Origin: Bursaphelenchus xylophilus
Taxonomy: Eukaryota; Nematoda; Chromadorea; Rhabditida; Aphelenchoididae
Direction: 5' to 3'
DNA: 64,000 nucleotides
Assembly (NCBI GenBank): GCA_904066235.2
Contig: CAJFCV020000001.1
Coordinates: 3,968,001-4,032,000, forward strand
The notes under the pieces: generated by a model
Seen by the model: the letters and a program-made list of their open reading frames with translations, nothing else
Databases searched by the model: none
Told to the model about the DNA's origin: nothing
In this document: in pieces, positions 11,720 to 24,790 of the stretch
Layout of the letters: each line of letters opens with the position of its first letter
Position numbering within the stretch: position 1 is the stretch's first letter
Translations under genes and position numbers: made by a program

Positions 11720-12265
11720 GGGACTTATGCACTGTGCGAAATTTTTTTCAAGTGCAAAATGTCGTAGTTACCCTTAGGGCATATAATTTTTTTGTATTAA
11801 ACATGATGATTGGGATGTTGTGACATTATTTATTATGGAAAAAACATTCTAAATTCATTAGTTTTATCGTATTTTACCAAATTTTTTTTATTGCACCGTG
11901 CAAAATTTATAAATTTCTAAAAATTGATATTGCACTTGCATTTTCGAAGTGTATTCAAGTCGACGCTGTTTATTATGATGTCCAAACAATCTAGATACTA
12001 TTTTGAATCTTACAACATTCCATTTATATCGTATTTTACGACTTTTTCAAACATCTTTTCCATTGCACTGTGCAGAAATTCTAAAAAGTGGAAAAACGAC
12101 AGATTGCAGACAAAATCTCGCAAATTTATTTGGTCTCTCACAAATTACAATGTATAAAAATCACTATTACGATCCAATAATTTCAAATTTATCAAAGTAA
12201 CAGGGATTGTTTGAGATTTTAAAATTTTCCGCACAGTGCAAATTATTGGCTTTGCACTGTGCAGT
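11720..12265. repeat. GCACNGTGC cluster 3
   Basis: Five sites over about 550 bp (near 11729, 11893, 12064, 12230, 12253), sparser than other clusters. CGTATTTTAC words lie between them. Confidence 0.7.
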
Positions 12266-13914
12266 TTCCGCATAAAAAAAAATTATTTTGCAATTCAAAT
12301 ATCAAGTCTAAAGATAGCTTTCCAGACATTACAATGCGAGTGTTTGCACAAAACTTTCATGTTTACAATAAAAAAGGTATGATTGCAAAACGCTTTTGCG
12401 TGTTTTATTACATTTGAGGGCTGTAAATGCCCGATTAATGTATTCGAGACAGGTTGAGTCTTAATTAAATTCGGTTTTAAAATTGGAATTTCTCTGTTCT
12501 TGCACCTGACTGGTTGTTGAACAACATTAAAGAAGTTGAGATCGCCGTATTTTAAAAAATTTTGTTGAAAATTTTTGATCATTTCTGGATGGAAAAATTT
12601 TTTCCGAGGTCTTAGAGAGGTGTGAATTGCTCTAATACTATTAATTTATCATTTTACAAGCTTTTTAAAAAAAATTTTAATTTTTGCCCTGAGGGTATAA
12701 TGGCCAAAAAGGCTTCAGATGAACTTCTAGATCATGTTACAGTAACCTAAATCACAAAACACGATCATTTTCGTATATTTTACAGTATTTTAGACCTATT
12801 TTCTGCAAAATGCCCTTAGGAGATTTTTAGCAAAATTCACTAAAATTGTAATTCCAACAATTTTAACGTGTCCTATTGCTCAAAATTTGACCGTTTCTAC
12901 CATTTTCCGCCTTCTCAGCCTTGTTTTTAGCCCAAATGCCCTCCAGGCATTCTCTCCAAAATTGTCCAAAATCTCATTCCTAACACTCAAAACTCCTTCT
13001 ACAATTTTTTTACGTCAAAATCTCACGTTTTTTCACGTCAAACGCCCCTCGAATTATAATAATCGCCCCAGGCAAATTCAAATTTCCCCCCGAGGAATCC
13101 GAAGAATTTCCCGTCCAGATTTGTGTATAAACCTCTTAAGGCCCGAGCGAGGAGACGCCGCGTTTTTTCGTATTTTTTAAATCAAATTTTGCGTTTTTTT
13201 GGCCAGAAACTTTTTCAAAATGCACTTCATTTGACCGAAATCCCCATGAATATTCATCGAGAGAGAAGGAATGATTTGAGCTTTTGATTTCTAGGACTTT
13301 TTAGAGGATTTTGGGATTAATTTTGAGAAAGAAATTATAAAAAATATTGAGATTTTTTTATTTAAATCTCTGTTTTTCCTAATTTTCTCAACTTTTTCCC
13401 CCAAAAATCCAAAATTTCATACAAAAAAGCAAAAATTTCCCCTTTCCAAATCACTTACAGCTCTCCTATCCTTCTGTAAATCCAGTTTTGCTCACTTTCC
13501 TCAGCCGCTTTATCCTCATCTTGCATATCCATTGCACTTGGAGTCACTTTCTTATGTAACCTCCACTCAATTTGAGGGAATTAGGGTTTCCGGCAAGGCG
13601 CAATTACTCTCCGCGCGACTCTCTTCCTGTGTTACTGTCCTCGGGGCATAATTGCGGTGCGTTTTTTCCATTCTCTTACTCTTTTTTTTACCTTTCCGAG
13701 AATTGTTTTTCCTCGAAATCCCTGAGAATTTACTTGGAAGGTCGGGTTTGGAGGGCGATTTTTGACGTTTTGGGTTACTTCTTGCGGATTTAGGTGGTTT
13801 AGGTTGCAGCCTGAGTTATAACGTTTATATTAGATCTAAGTTTTGATTGAAAAACATTGTAACAGACTTATAAAATACGGTAACTAAAGATGGCCTCTAT
13901 TTTTGACACATTTG

Positions 13915-14470
13915 CGAAAAATACCAATTTTCGTTATGTTACAGTAACCCTACCGAAAAATTTTTGCTTACAAAAAGCAGCAGTATTGACAATAGCATCC
14001 AACAGTGAACAAATTTTGACAGTTAGCCTTTTAAATTTTGTAAAATACGGAAATTATAAAATTGCGCCCCATTTTTCGTATATTTTCAAAAAATCTCGAT
14101 TTTCGTTATGTTACAGTAATCGTATCGACACACTTGTGCTTACAAAAAGCAGAATTATTGATTATAGCATCTATCAGCAAAAAAATTTTGGTATTCAATC
14201 CTTTCAGTTTTGTAAAATACGGTTCGATTTCCCTTTATGACTATTATTGCGCTCAGACTAGGAGAATTTGCGTCGGACCATGTTTTTTTGACCCCCTTGT
14301 GCTTCTATTGCGGAATTTGAGAGCTTAAATATTCGTATGGATTCTAGAATATATTTCCAGAAATATTTCAGCAAATTGAAAATTAAAATAGACTTGTAAA
14401 ATACGTTTCAAGCAAGGTGTCTTTCTTTTTGGTTCATTTTAGAAAGCCTTGATTTTCAGTCTGTTACAGT
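13915..14470. repeat. Tandem repeat, about 170-bp unit
   Basis: The block TTTTCGTTATGTTACAGTAA is followed by a TTACAAAAAGCAG word and then GTAAAATACGG. It occurs at about 13925 and 14097, with a decayed third copy near 14450. Confidence 0.7.
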
Positions 14471-15001
14471 AAACTTTTAAAATTTTTTTCTTGTACTCGG
14501 ATCAGCGTTACCCTAGCGTTCCAGCGATACCGTATTTACACGCTGGATTTGTTTAAAATACGTAAATACTGGCTAAGACTTGTCCTGGCTTTTTTTGAAG
14601 CTACAAGACAATTTTGCGTATTTTACATCAAATAAAGTTTTGCGAAGTAGCGAATTATTTCTTTTACGTTCATTAAGTCAACTCAACTTTTATTTTTTTT
14701 GTAAAATACGACTGCTTCATTTGCCTGCTCATAATTTTCCATTGCTTTACAATACAGGGTATTCCAAAAAAATTCATGTTTTTTCCATGGGTCCTGACGC
14801 GAAAATGTTTAGGTCAGGCCAAAATATTTCTTTACTACTGAAATCTCCGTGTCTTTCTGTCCTAGTCGTTTCATTTTTGTGTTCATATCGATTAGCTAAC
14901 ATGCTTTTTTTAAATGTCAAACAAAGCCCTATGTTACTTACATTCATTGTTAGTTTTGTTAAATTTTGTTTGGTTTGTAAAATATAGCTATAAAAATAAC
15001 A

Positions 15002-15170
15002 TGCATTTTTTGGGACACCCAAGCGAAGCCTTTGCTACATCCATGCCAATTTTCAAGTCTCTAGCTTCAACGGCTAGCGAGCAATGTATTAAACAAGGGG
15101 GTCCATTTTGAAAAAAATAGAAAAAATTCGTTGAGGCGGGTTGTGTCTCAAAAGTACAGAATTCAGTGCC
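15002..15170. repeat. Second, partial copy of the 7348-7684 element
   Basis: TTGGGACACCC, then CAATTTTCAAGTCTCTAGCT, then GTCTCAAAAGTACAGAAT repeat the order and sequence seen in the element at 7348-7684. Confidence 0.6.
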
Positions 15171-15326
15171 CACAAACAACGAAAAATACATATTTTCTCT
15201 GTTGAACTCTCTCTCTAACTAAACTAATTCCCAAGCAAAAACATTTTTAATTTTGTAAAATACGCCGTCCCAAATTGCTTTTACTTAATATTTCCCCCCA
15301 AAAACCTTTCTAATTGCATATTCAAA

Positions 15327-15584
15327 TCAATCCGCATCAATTTTCGAATCGCTCTTTGTAATATCCGCGAAATGACCAACACATTTTGCATTCCAATTTA
15401 TCACTTTTGGGCCGCAAATCTGTGGCCATTCTTTTGGGGCTCGCGTTTCCCGAAGAGCCCCCAAAATCTGGTCATGATTTACGAGGGGCGGAAGCGGGAC
15501 ATGCCCAGAAATTGGGGTAAAATATTCCGTGGATTGCGCTGGAATTGTATTTACTTTACTTTTTTTTGATTTTTTAGATGACAT
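15327..15584 (-). CDS. Possible small ORF, 85 codons
   Basis: An ATG-to-TGA minus-strand frame starts MSSKKSKKSKVNTIPAQ and ends SKIDAD. It has mixed composition unlike the low-complexity frames around it and lies in a GC-richer island. I recognise no family and no flanking exon. It could equally be a conserved non-coding island with a chance open frame. Confidence 0.2.
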   Translation of the reverse strand: MSSKKSKKSKVNTIPAQSTEYFTPISGHVPLPPLVNHDQILGALRETRAPKEWPQICGPKVINWNAKCVGHFADITKSDSKIDAD

Positions 15585-18344
15585 TTACAAATAATTTTGG
15601 TCCAAAAATGGGTAGGATAATATAAATTTTGGTCTAAAAAGATAAAAATTGATGGGTTTGGTTATGTCAAAGACGGAAAAAAGAATTATAAGGCCTTTCT
15701 GTTTACTCTACAGACCTGTAAAAGCAATGCAATTTACATTTTTTTAAAGAATTTTTAAAAAGTTGTCAAAAATCATCAAAAAATTGGATTTTTTTGGAAA
15801 AAAATCGCAAAATCGCCTAAAAAACGGTATAAATTGGACCGTATTTTACCATTTTAGGCCTTTCTCTATTGCCCAAAATAACTTTCAAGGCTAGAAATCA
15901 AAAGTAATTTTCAATTTTCCCTGAATTTGACCGAAGAAGAGGCATCAAAAACAATATTTATTTTCACTTTAATATTCCACCGAATCGAGGGCAATGTGGT
16001 GCCAGATGTTTGGGGGCAAAAAAGGATGCGGGGATGGGCATTCAGAAAGGGGAATGACCAATTCGAACGCCCAAAAAATTGTTCGCTCTTTGGGGGATAA
16101 CCGGCGACTAATCGAGGGCCAAATTCCCCTTTGTTCTTTGATGTGATGCAATTTTGGGGGCGAAAAAAAGTCACATTTTTTCGCTTAGATCGTATTTTAC
16201 ATGCTTGGATAGTTGAAAATTGAATTTTTATTTTTGTTTTGGGTTTTATTAATTTCGATTTTTTTTGGAATTTTTTAAAATTTTTTGTCATTTTTCAAAA
16301 ATTCAAAATTTTTTTTTTGAAAAAACTTTGATGGAAAATTGATTTTGTATCTTAATGAATATTCTTACATTGATATTACGCAAATTCACTAAGCCAGACA
16401 TCAGATTTTATATTATCCATGACATCAGATGTCAAGGCCAATTTCGGCTCGAAATCTTATCTAAATTTTGGTGATTCAAGCCTAGACAGGTCTTAAATTT
16501 CTTATAGAAATTATTTACAAAAGATTTTTAAGTGTAAAATACGAGAATCGGATCTTATATCTGAATTTTTGATATTAACACCAAGTATAATATAATTTTC
16601 CTTTCTTTTCCCACAAAATCGCCCAAATATGCCGATTTTTGATACTATTCAAATCTCCCTTTCCATTCTCACTTTCTCCTTGCTCCATCTTCAGTTTGAA
16701 TACAATTCCCATTTCCATTTTCCCTCCGATTTTTGGAGATTTAGGTCCCCCTCTCCAAAAAGGGACCCCAGAAATGGCAGAAGGCTCGAGATTGAAGAGG
16801 TTGCGCGAGAGATCTCCTCCCTCTATAAAAACAAACTCGTTATAAGGGAGGGGTGTTGAAAGTTGTGCGGGAAAAGGAGCCAACGAAATAAAAAGTCGGC
16901 ACAACTTTTTACATTTACAATGTGAGCCGCGGAATTTCGGTCAAGGATGTTTTTGATGTTGTGGGAAGAGGTTGCGAGTCTATTTTTTTCCTTTTTTGGG
17001 GCTGGAGAAGCGCGAAAAGTTGAGTTTATCAGGAAATTTTTATTTTATTTTTTGAAATTTTTGAATTTTTGGAATTTCAAATTTTTCAAAGAAAAATTTG
17101 GTCAGTAAATTTCATGTACATAAAACAGTGATTTGCTCTTTCAGCAATTTTTACAATGATTTTTTGACATTTTTGCATCTTTGCACAGTGCAAAAAAGAA
17201 GTCTAAATTTCGCACTGTGCAGTCAAATTTAACTCTTCGTTTTGCACAGTGCAGTGAACCAAAAATTTTTTCGGCGTCTGATTTATTTTATTTTACCTCT
17301 TTTTTTGTTTTTACAGTAATCTAGACCGCAAATATTTCTTGCACAGTGCAAAAATTGAAAAAAAATTTAGCGCACCGTGCAGTAAATTTTTTCATTTTTT
17401 TGAACCGTAGGTTTGCGACCAAAGTTTTGAATTGAAAAAAATTATTTTTTGAGGTTCAAACACTTCAACAATACCAATGGTATATAAGTTTACAGCCTTC
17501 ACAGTGCGTAAAACCCATTAAAAAATTTCCGCACAGTGCAATCCAAGAAAATATTTGATTTTTTGCACAGCGCAAAATTTTTCTCCATTCCTCCGATAGC
17601 TAATTATTTCTAACCTCATATGCTTTGCAATAATGTTGTTTTCACATAATAATCATCGAAAATAAAAGCAAAATCTTGCATTATTCATACATTTCCGAAC
17701 AGAAAATCAAAAAAATCTTGCTCTGAGAATTGATCTTGCAGATTGATAATATGGCCTCCAAAAGTGTATTTATATCATCAGTCAACGTTATATATTGTCC
17801 ATAAAATGTTTTGATGACTATGAGAATAAAAAACCAAAAAAAAATTGCAGTTTTAGAAAGCTTATAGATCATTTTTCCTGAGGCAATTAGGCAAAAATTT
17901 GGTAAACAATTGTGGGAAATTACATTACACGCTGTGGTGGTCCGTATTTTACACTTTATATTAACTTTTTTAACATGAATTGGCCATTTTCCCGATATTA
18001 CCCATGATTTGACCCCCAAATTCTCCAATTTTACCCCAAATCCCCACTTTTTTCTTAATTTTTCCGAAATCATGTATGATGTAATCCTCCGGACTGCTCT
18101 TCAGCCCCCGTCAGATTCTAAAATTTCCATTAATTTCGCGATTTCTTTTCGTCGGAGGAAAAGTTTTCCCAAAAATGCGTTAATTTTTTACGGACCCCCG
18201 CGAGAAAGGAGGGGAAAGTAGCCATTTCCCGCGTTTGTTTTCCTTTTGTTTCAAGGATTACTTGCGGCCCAACGTTTTTTGGGCCCAGAAAAGGAGAGAA
18301 AATTGAGCGATCGACCAGACCGAAGAGCGGGCTTTGAGCGAGTT
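15585..18344. other. Intergenic DNA
   Basis: No confident exon. GC-richer islands at about 15990-16150, 16600-16900 and 18060-18340 stand out from the AT-rich background. GCACNGTGC cluster 4 lies at 17180-17580. Confidence 0.4.
17180..17580. repeat. GCACNGTGC cluster 4
   Basis: About seven sites, including GCACCGTGC (central C) and a GCACAGCGC variant, in AT-rich intergenic DNA. Confidence 0.8.
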
Positions 18345-18880
18345 TATATTGCACTAGACATCAAGAGTTGGGGAGCGATTTTACTGTGGGATTTTGTGGG
18401 TAAAAGCGAATTATATATATTGTAAAAGTGATAATAAGAATATGAGCGTATTTTACCCTTGAAACAGATGTTTTACACTCTCAGGTCGTGATTTATATTA
18501 TAGTAGACATCAAAATAAAAGTTGATGTTACAGTAGGATTTTCAACTAAATTAACGTTTTAAGTGGCGTAATATGAATTTCAGGTCTAAATCGTTCGTAT
18601 TTTACACTAAAACTTGTTTTTTTCCTTTCGAAGAATATCATTATATTGCACTTAGCATTACATTTTTGAACTTAATGTTACAGTACTATTTTTTGAGGAT
18701 TTGGTAAAAGTGATACCCCGTAGTCAAACAACAATGAACACGTACCGTATTTTACTTTTCAAACTCATTTATTGAAATCTTTGCTTCTTATTTTATACTA
18801 TATTACACTAGATATCAAGTTTTCAAATTTGATGTTACAGTAGGATTTGGAAAAGTTTTCACATTGAAATAGATAAACAT
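18340..18880. repeat. Tandem repeat, about 150-bp unit, four copies
   Basis: Each unit has TATATTGCACTAGACATCAA or a close variant (about 18345, 18494, 18641, 18797), usually then TGATGTTACAGTAGGATTT, and then CGTATTTTAC. Copies are diverged. Three of the window's dispersed words are thus united in one repeat unit. Confidence 0.7.
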
Positions 18881-21800
18881 ATATTAAGAAAATTTGTATT
18901 TTACCATTAGACCTGATCCTAAACCAAAACATACCATTTTATACGAAAAAAAATCAAATTTACGTTTTTTCGCCAAAATTGGCATTGTGTTTCAAGCCTT
19001 TATTTTCCTATGGCCACTTGTAAATGACATTAAAAGTAATTTTCTGCTGTTTAAAACATAATACCACAGAGAAATTTTTAACTTTTGCCAAGTTTTATCT
19101 TATCCATGCTGGAACGAACATTTTGATTTTCGTTCATTAAAACGATGATAATTTGCGAAAACGCGCCCACAGAAAAGCAGAATACGAAATTTGAACCAAC
19201 TTCTAACTGCTTTACTATATGCCTCTGGCCATATTTATCGGCTTTTGGAGGCTCGAATTTCGAATTCACTTCTCACTTTTCTTGGAATCCGAAGGCTCGA
19301 CTAAGTGCACCGCCTTCAGACGGATTATGAGCATTTTCTGGGCGTCATGTCTACAGTAGGTACATTGAGAGTTCATAAGCGGTCGTATTTGTTATGTATT
19401 ATTTGCGAATTCTTGGGGTTTGTGCATGTTTCATCGTATAAAATGTCGCCAAAACTGAAGCTTGATGTCTAATACAGTATGTAAGGTGTTTTGAGTTTCA
19501 TTTTTTGCAATTTTGTGCCGCTGGCACGGTTTTACAGTAATTTGGGCACCTGTTCTCGTTTAGTATAGTGGTTGTGAGTTATATTCTCATTCAAAAAGTC
19601 GTAGGTTCAAATACCGCTAGAGGAAATTTCTATTTTTCCCCTCAAAATGATGAAATAGGCATAAAGTTAGTAATAATTTTGTAGATTACTTATCAGTGAT
19701 CTAATTCCAGACCACCTGATGAGTCGCTTGACCACTCCTCGACTTTGTGGCGCCGGAAAACCGATATAAACTCAAAGTAATTTCAGAAAATGTCAGTTTA
19801 ATCCCGAAAACTTAAAACCTTTCAGTAGAAAATAGTGTTTAGTTAAAAAATTTTTAATTTTGTAATGTTTCCCCAACTTTTATGAGCAATAAAATGCCAA
19901 AATTGCGGCTGTCAAGTTCTGAAGATTGTGAAATTTTATTAAAAGCTTTCATGCTTTCTTTTATGACAAGCTTATCAGTAAAGTAAAAAGTTTAATGGCG
20001 ATAAGATTTTACGGGGTCTGAATAACAAAAAATTTTGGGGTTTTGTAAATTTTGGGTTTAAAAAATGGATTGTTTTGGCTGAAAATTCTTCGTATTTTAC
20101 ATTTTTTTTATTTTTGGACAGTCAATTTATTATCGATTTTCACCAGTCTCTCCAAAAAAATTGTTTTTTTTTGCTATTTTTAAAATTATTTTAAGATATT
20201 TCTGGCGTATTTTACCCTATATTATTTTTAAAAATTGTTTTATCTTCACTGAGTTTTTAATTTTTTAAATTTTTAAAAAATTTTTTTAAATTTTTTAAAA
20301 TTTTTCTAATTTTTATTTTTTTATATTCTAAAAATAAAAAAACTCAATCCCCAATACCCAATTTGCTCCATGATAAATATAATATTATCAATTCCTGTAA
20401 AAGTATAATATTTTTAAAAATATATATTTTTCCGAACAAAACGTCGCGAGACGGAAGTGTAATATAAATATTAAAACGGAGAGCGAGGAATCATCCTGTT
20501 TCCATTTGTTCGAGTTGCAAATAACGCCGCGATTGTTTGCATAACACTAATTTTGGTCGCGTCGCATTTCCCCGAGTAGCCTAATTATGGTAATTAGGCG
20601 AAATGTGGGGGAGAAAGGATCCGTTTTTAGAGCACTGGGATTTTGTTTTTTTTGTTATTTTTTGTTGGAAACTTTTTGTAGAAGTTTAGTTGGAATTTTG
20701 AGTCGGTGAAGACAAATTTTTTTATTTATTTTATTTATTTTTTTTTTATTTAAAAAAGTATTTTATGTTCTTTTTTTAATTTTTATTCTTTTTATACTAC
20801 GCTATGATAAATCAAAAAAATTTTTTGTTTATTATTTTTTAACATCTTTATTTTTTATTTTTTTAAAAAAAAGTTTATTAAAATCTTGAAATTTTCAAAA
20901 AAAAATCTATTATTATAAGTTTTATTCAGCTAAATTCATATTCTTTATAACACATAATATGACCCCACGTGTTTCCCCTCTCAACCCCCACTTTTTGTAA
21001 CCCTATATCTTTTATTCCTTTTCCGTCCTTCCCCTCAACTGAAGACTTGTCGTAAAAATACATTTCCCCTTGGAATATGATACTTTTAGCACGTGTAAAT
21101 TGCAAACAATCCAACACAGACGTCCTCGGGGAACAATACGAACTTTTGAATAACGCTTCTGATGTTTTACTAGTAGGAATTATTACTATTTTTGTTGAAT
21201 TGTTTCCCGGAAGGGGGAATTGTGGGTTTTGGGAGAACAAATAATAAAAACGAAGAGATCGCAGGCCGTATTTTACAAATTACGCATTTATTTTTACGTG
21301 AAATTTATTGCTTGTTTGTTTGAGACTGTTTTTTACGTATTTATATACTTTTAGGGCATTAAAAAATCGAATGTTGCAATTGGTCATCAAGTATAATATA
21401 ATTGCTTATAGCAGCTGCCAGAAGGGTGTATACAAGCTGAAAATGGTGTTTTTGAGATCTCAGCTTCTTCAGAAATTTATAAAAATCATCAAAATTAAAA
21501 TTTTCAACATTTGGGCACAATGCCAATAGTCGTGGTGAGACCCAAAATGGACTCTTCAAAATGTAATTTTTAATAGTTTTGGGTACACCTCGCGTATTTT
21601 ACCATAAATTTAAATGTTTGTTAGCTAATTTAGTCCTGTATATAACCGATTTTTTACCCTATCTTATTTTAGTCATCAATTTTTTCCCCCAAAATTTAAT
21701 TTTTTTGCTAAAAGTAATATAATTGCATACTATTCAATCTCCAAACGAACATTAAAACGTTCCACTTTGCTGTTTCGACCCCCTACAGTGCAATTCCGCC

Positions 21801-22329
21801 GTCTTTTCGTTCCGGAAAAAGTGTAAATGGATCTGAATTTCCGAAGATTCAAAAGGGAAAAAATTGAATTTCAGACCTCCAGCTGAGATCGCGCTGTTGT
21901 TATGTGAAGGCATTTCCTTTAGACGACAAGAAATTTTTGAAACCAAAATGAGAGATGCTCACTGAATTTTGTAAAATAAAAAACAAAAAATCTCGTTTGA
22001 TTCGATTACCGTATTTTAAGACCAGAGATGACCTTTCAAGACCACGGCGATAGGGTTTGTTTACTTTTGTGATTGACTTTCGATTTGTTCTGACATGTTT
22101 TTCAATCTGATGAATGGGGAATATAAACTGTCGCCTCGGTGGATAATCCGATCACTTTTTCGGTCCAACTGGCGACAGATTTCGGCAGTTTTTGAGGCGT
22201 TTTTTTTTTGAGACAATGGCGTGTTGTGTAAAGAAGAAAAGACATATTGGGTCGTATTTTACAAAAAAAAAATTTTTTTTATTTTTGGATTTTTTTTAAT
22301 AAAAAAATATTTTTTATTATTTTTTTATA
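18881..22329. other. Intergenic DNA
   Basis: No confident exon. It contains one tRNA-like element (19554). GC-richer islands lie at about 19140-19330, 20440-20640, 20940-21250 and 22080-22200. CGTATTTTAC words are frequent. Confidence 0.4.
19554..19625 (+). pseudogene. Degenerate tRNA-like element
   Basis: TTTAGTATAGTGGTTGTGAG (A-box region) is followed by AAAAAGTCGTAGGTTCAA and ATACC (decayed B box). A TTTTT run follows about 10 bases after. It is a diverged member of the tRNA-like family. Confidence 0.5.
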
Positions 22330-22625
22330 TTTTTTCGGCTTTCTTTGTCAAATATTCTGCATAACGCGATTCTTTTAATTGAATTTTTTTCAATTTTTGG
22401 AATTTTTATAATTAAAAATATTTTCTCAGTAAAATAATTTTTTAAATTTTTTTCTGAATTTCTTCCAAATTTTCTGCATAACGCGATTTTTTCAAGTGAA
22501 TTTTTTTCAATTTTCGGAATTTTTTTAATTAAAACACATTTTTTTGAAATTTTTTTTTTTTATTTTTTCCGTTTTTCGGCCGATGTTTCTGCATAACGCG
22601 ATTTTTTTTATTCCAGAATTTCATT
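22330..22625. repeat. Tandem repeat, about 116-bp unit, three copies
   Basis: The word TTCTGCATAACGCGATT recurs near 22357, 22475 and 22589, with similar AATTTTTTTCAATTTT spacers. Confidence 0.75.
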
Positions 22626-23303
22626 TTTTAAACCAAATATTTACCTTTTACCATGTCTAAAATCAAAATTTCAGATGTCAATTTCCGAATTCCGCTCCCA
22701 AATTACCTGAACCTTGATCTGGAAGCGCCTCCGTCGGTCTCTTTGTCCATCCGTTCGCTCCACACTTCCGTGTTTATCTTCCCCGTTAAATGCGTTTTTT
22801 GCGCGAAAAGTTATTATCCCGCAAGTTCTTCTTTCAAGTTTTTACGTCGAAAAGATCTCAAATAAAAGTTGCTTTCGTATTTTAGCGAGTGAAAGGAGAT
22901 TTTTTGCACAAATCTTCCAAGATTTTCGATAAATTTCAAACTTTATTTTAGTCAAAAAATGGATAATTTTGGAAAAAATTGTTAAAAATCACCGAACTGT
23001 TTCCACCCACATCGTATTTTACCTTGATTTTAAGTAACGGCTAATTTATTTTAAGATTTTCACGAATTCTGAGCAGAAAATCTCTAAAAAAGTCATCATT
23101 TACCATTAAAAACGCCAAAAAATTGCTGTTTTCTCGATCTTCTGGACTTTTTTTAAACCATGTCCGTTATTGTGACACCGTATTTTACACTATTTTAATC
23201 TTTTTCCCTATTTTTTCCTCAAAAAGCCCTCTTTTCCTTTGATTTTATCTTTCCCCTCCCCCTCTCTCCGATCCGGTTCATTTCCCGAGAGCCCCGGAGC
23301 GTC

Positions 23304-23375
23304 TCCCATGTGGTCTAGTGGTTAGGATTCGTGGCTTTCACCCACGCGGCCCGGGTTCGATTCCCGGCATGGGAA
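23304..23375 (+). tRNA. tRNA-Glu (anticodon TTC)
   Basis: Identical in sequence to the gene at 8769-8840, with the same cloverleaf and a TTTTTTT terminator. Both flanks (about 90 bp upstream, about 200 bp downstream with decay) also match that copy, so the unit was copied as a segment larger than the tRNA. Confidence 0.97.
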
Positions 23376-23929
23376 GTAAAGTTTTTTTGGGTTCTGGAAC
23401 TGATTTTAGTGGTGGAAATGGATGTAAATTCTCATAATATTGCTTTTTTCGAATCTCGTTTTTATTTATTTGAATTTTGAAAGTTTTTGGACCATGAAAT
23501 TGACACAAAAACTCCACTTTTTTTGTGATTTTGATGATTTTTTGATTGATTTTGGCTTACAAAGGCATTTTTATCAATTCCACGTTGTTTTCATCGTAAT
23601 ATACGATGTTCGCTGGCATATAAACATGTGAAATCTCGATTTCTTAGACAAAAATCTTAGCTTTTGTCAAAAACCCCACCAATTTCCCATCATTTCCCCC
23701 TAATCTCCCCCTAAAATCCCATTTAATCCCCACCTAGCACCATAAATCTAATTTCCACTGGTCACTCGAGCCAAAAAAACCCCACCTAAAAACATTATTA
23801 AAATAATGGCGTCGTAAGCAGGGAATGACATAAGCCCGGGGCGGAATAAAGCCCTGACTCATTGCCCATTCTTCGCCCGGAGGGGATCTACCAATAAGAA
23901 ACACAGCAATGTGTGTTTTTTATTGTCGT

Positions 23930-24075
23930 ACAGTCATGGGCGGAGGAGGCGAAGAAAGTGGACGCGAGTCAGGCTCAAGGGGAAGATTTTGTCGTCGAAA
24001 AGTTGAAAAAACTCCGCCGAAAGAACGGCGATCAGCTTTCTGGGATGGGTATTGGATTTAGTGGAGTGACCACCA
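23930..24075 (+). CDS. Possible orphan exon
   Basis: After an acceptor-like GTCGTACAG the phase-0 frame reads SWAEEAKKVDASQAQ, then GEDFVVEKLKKLRRKN and GDQLSGMG, with a donor-like GGTATTGG nearby and a stop soon after. The residue mix looks protein-like and basic. I found no partner exon and recognise no family. Confidence 0.22.
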
Positions 24076-24124
24076 ATTAAAATTTTGTTACAGTATCCGA
24101 AACTTTTGGATTTTTGAAAATTAA

Positions 24125-24790
24125 AAATTTGCACTGTGCGAATTTTTATTTTAGCTCGCACAGTGCTAATGATTAATTTTTTGCGTTTAATTTTTTGTTA
24201 CAGTAATCCATATACCCTAATTTAGCAGTGTCTAAACCCAATTTGCTGATTTTCACCCGCACCGTGCAGAAAAATTCATTCATCTTTTCTGCACTGTGCA
24301 GTCAAACTTTTTCGAGTTTAGCGCACTGTGCGAACACAATTTTTTACTGCACTGTGCAATTCGTCCATCTTTACCTTTCATTTCGCACAGTGCGAAAAAA
24401 TTTTGGTTTACTTCATTGCACTGTGCAGTCAAAATCAATCGCTTTGAAATTCCTCGGACAGTGCGATCCAGTAGATTTGTTGTTCGCACTGTGCAAGAAC
24501 GTTTTTCTTTTCTTCGCACTGTGCAGTCTTTTTTGCAGGGGTTCGCACTGTGCAATCGTTTGTCGCAGGGTTTTCTTTTTTTCGCACTGTGCAATAAATT
24601 TTTTTTCCTATTTTTTGGACTGCACTGTGCGAACTACAATTCGATTTTGCTACGCACTGTGCAGTCTTTTTTGCAGGGTTTTGCACAGTGCAATCGTTTG
24701 TCGCAGGGTTTTCTTTTTGTTCGCACTGTGCAATTTTTTTCCTATTGTTTGGACTGCACTGTGCGGATTTAATTCTTATGCACTGTGGAG
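24125..24790. repeat. GCACNGTGC cluster 5
   Basis: About 17 sites in 660 bp, mostly GCACTGTGC. Part is a local duplication (CAGTCTTTTTTGCAGGG with its neighbours, at about 24526 and 24661). The 271-codon open frame across it is an artefact of the repeats. Confidence 0.85.

Larger units (their letters stand above)
11699..15001. other. Intergenic DNA with motif clusters and tandem repeats
   Basis: No confident exon. It holds GCACNGTGC sites at 11720-12265 and a tandem repeat at 13915-14470. A GC-richer island lies at about 13440-13800. Confidence 0.45.
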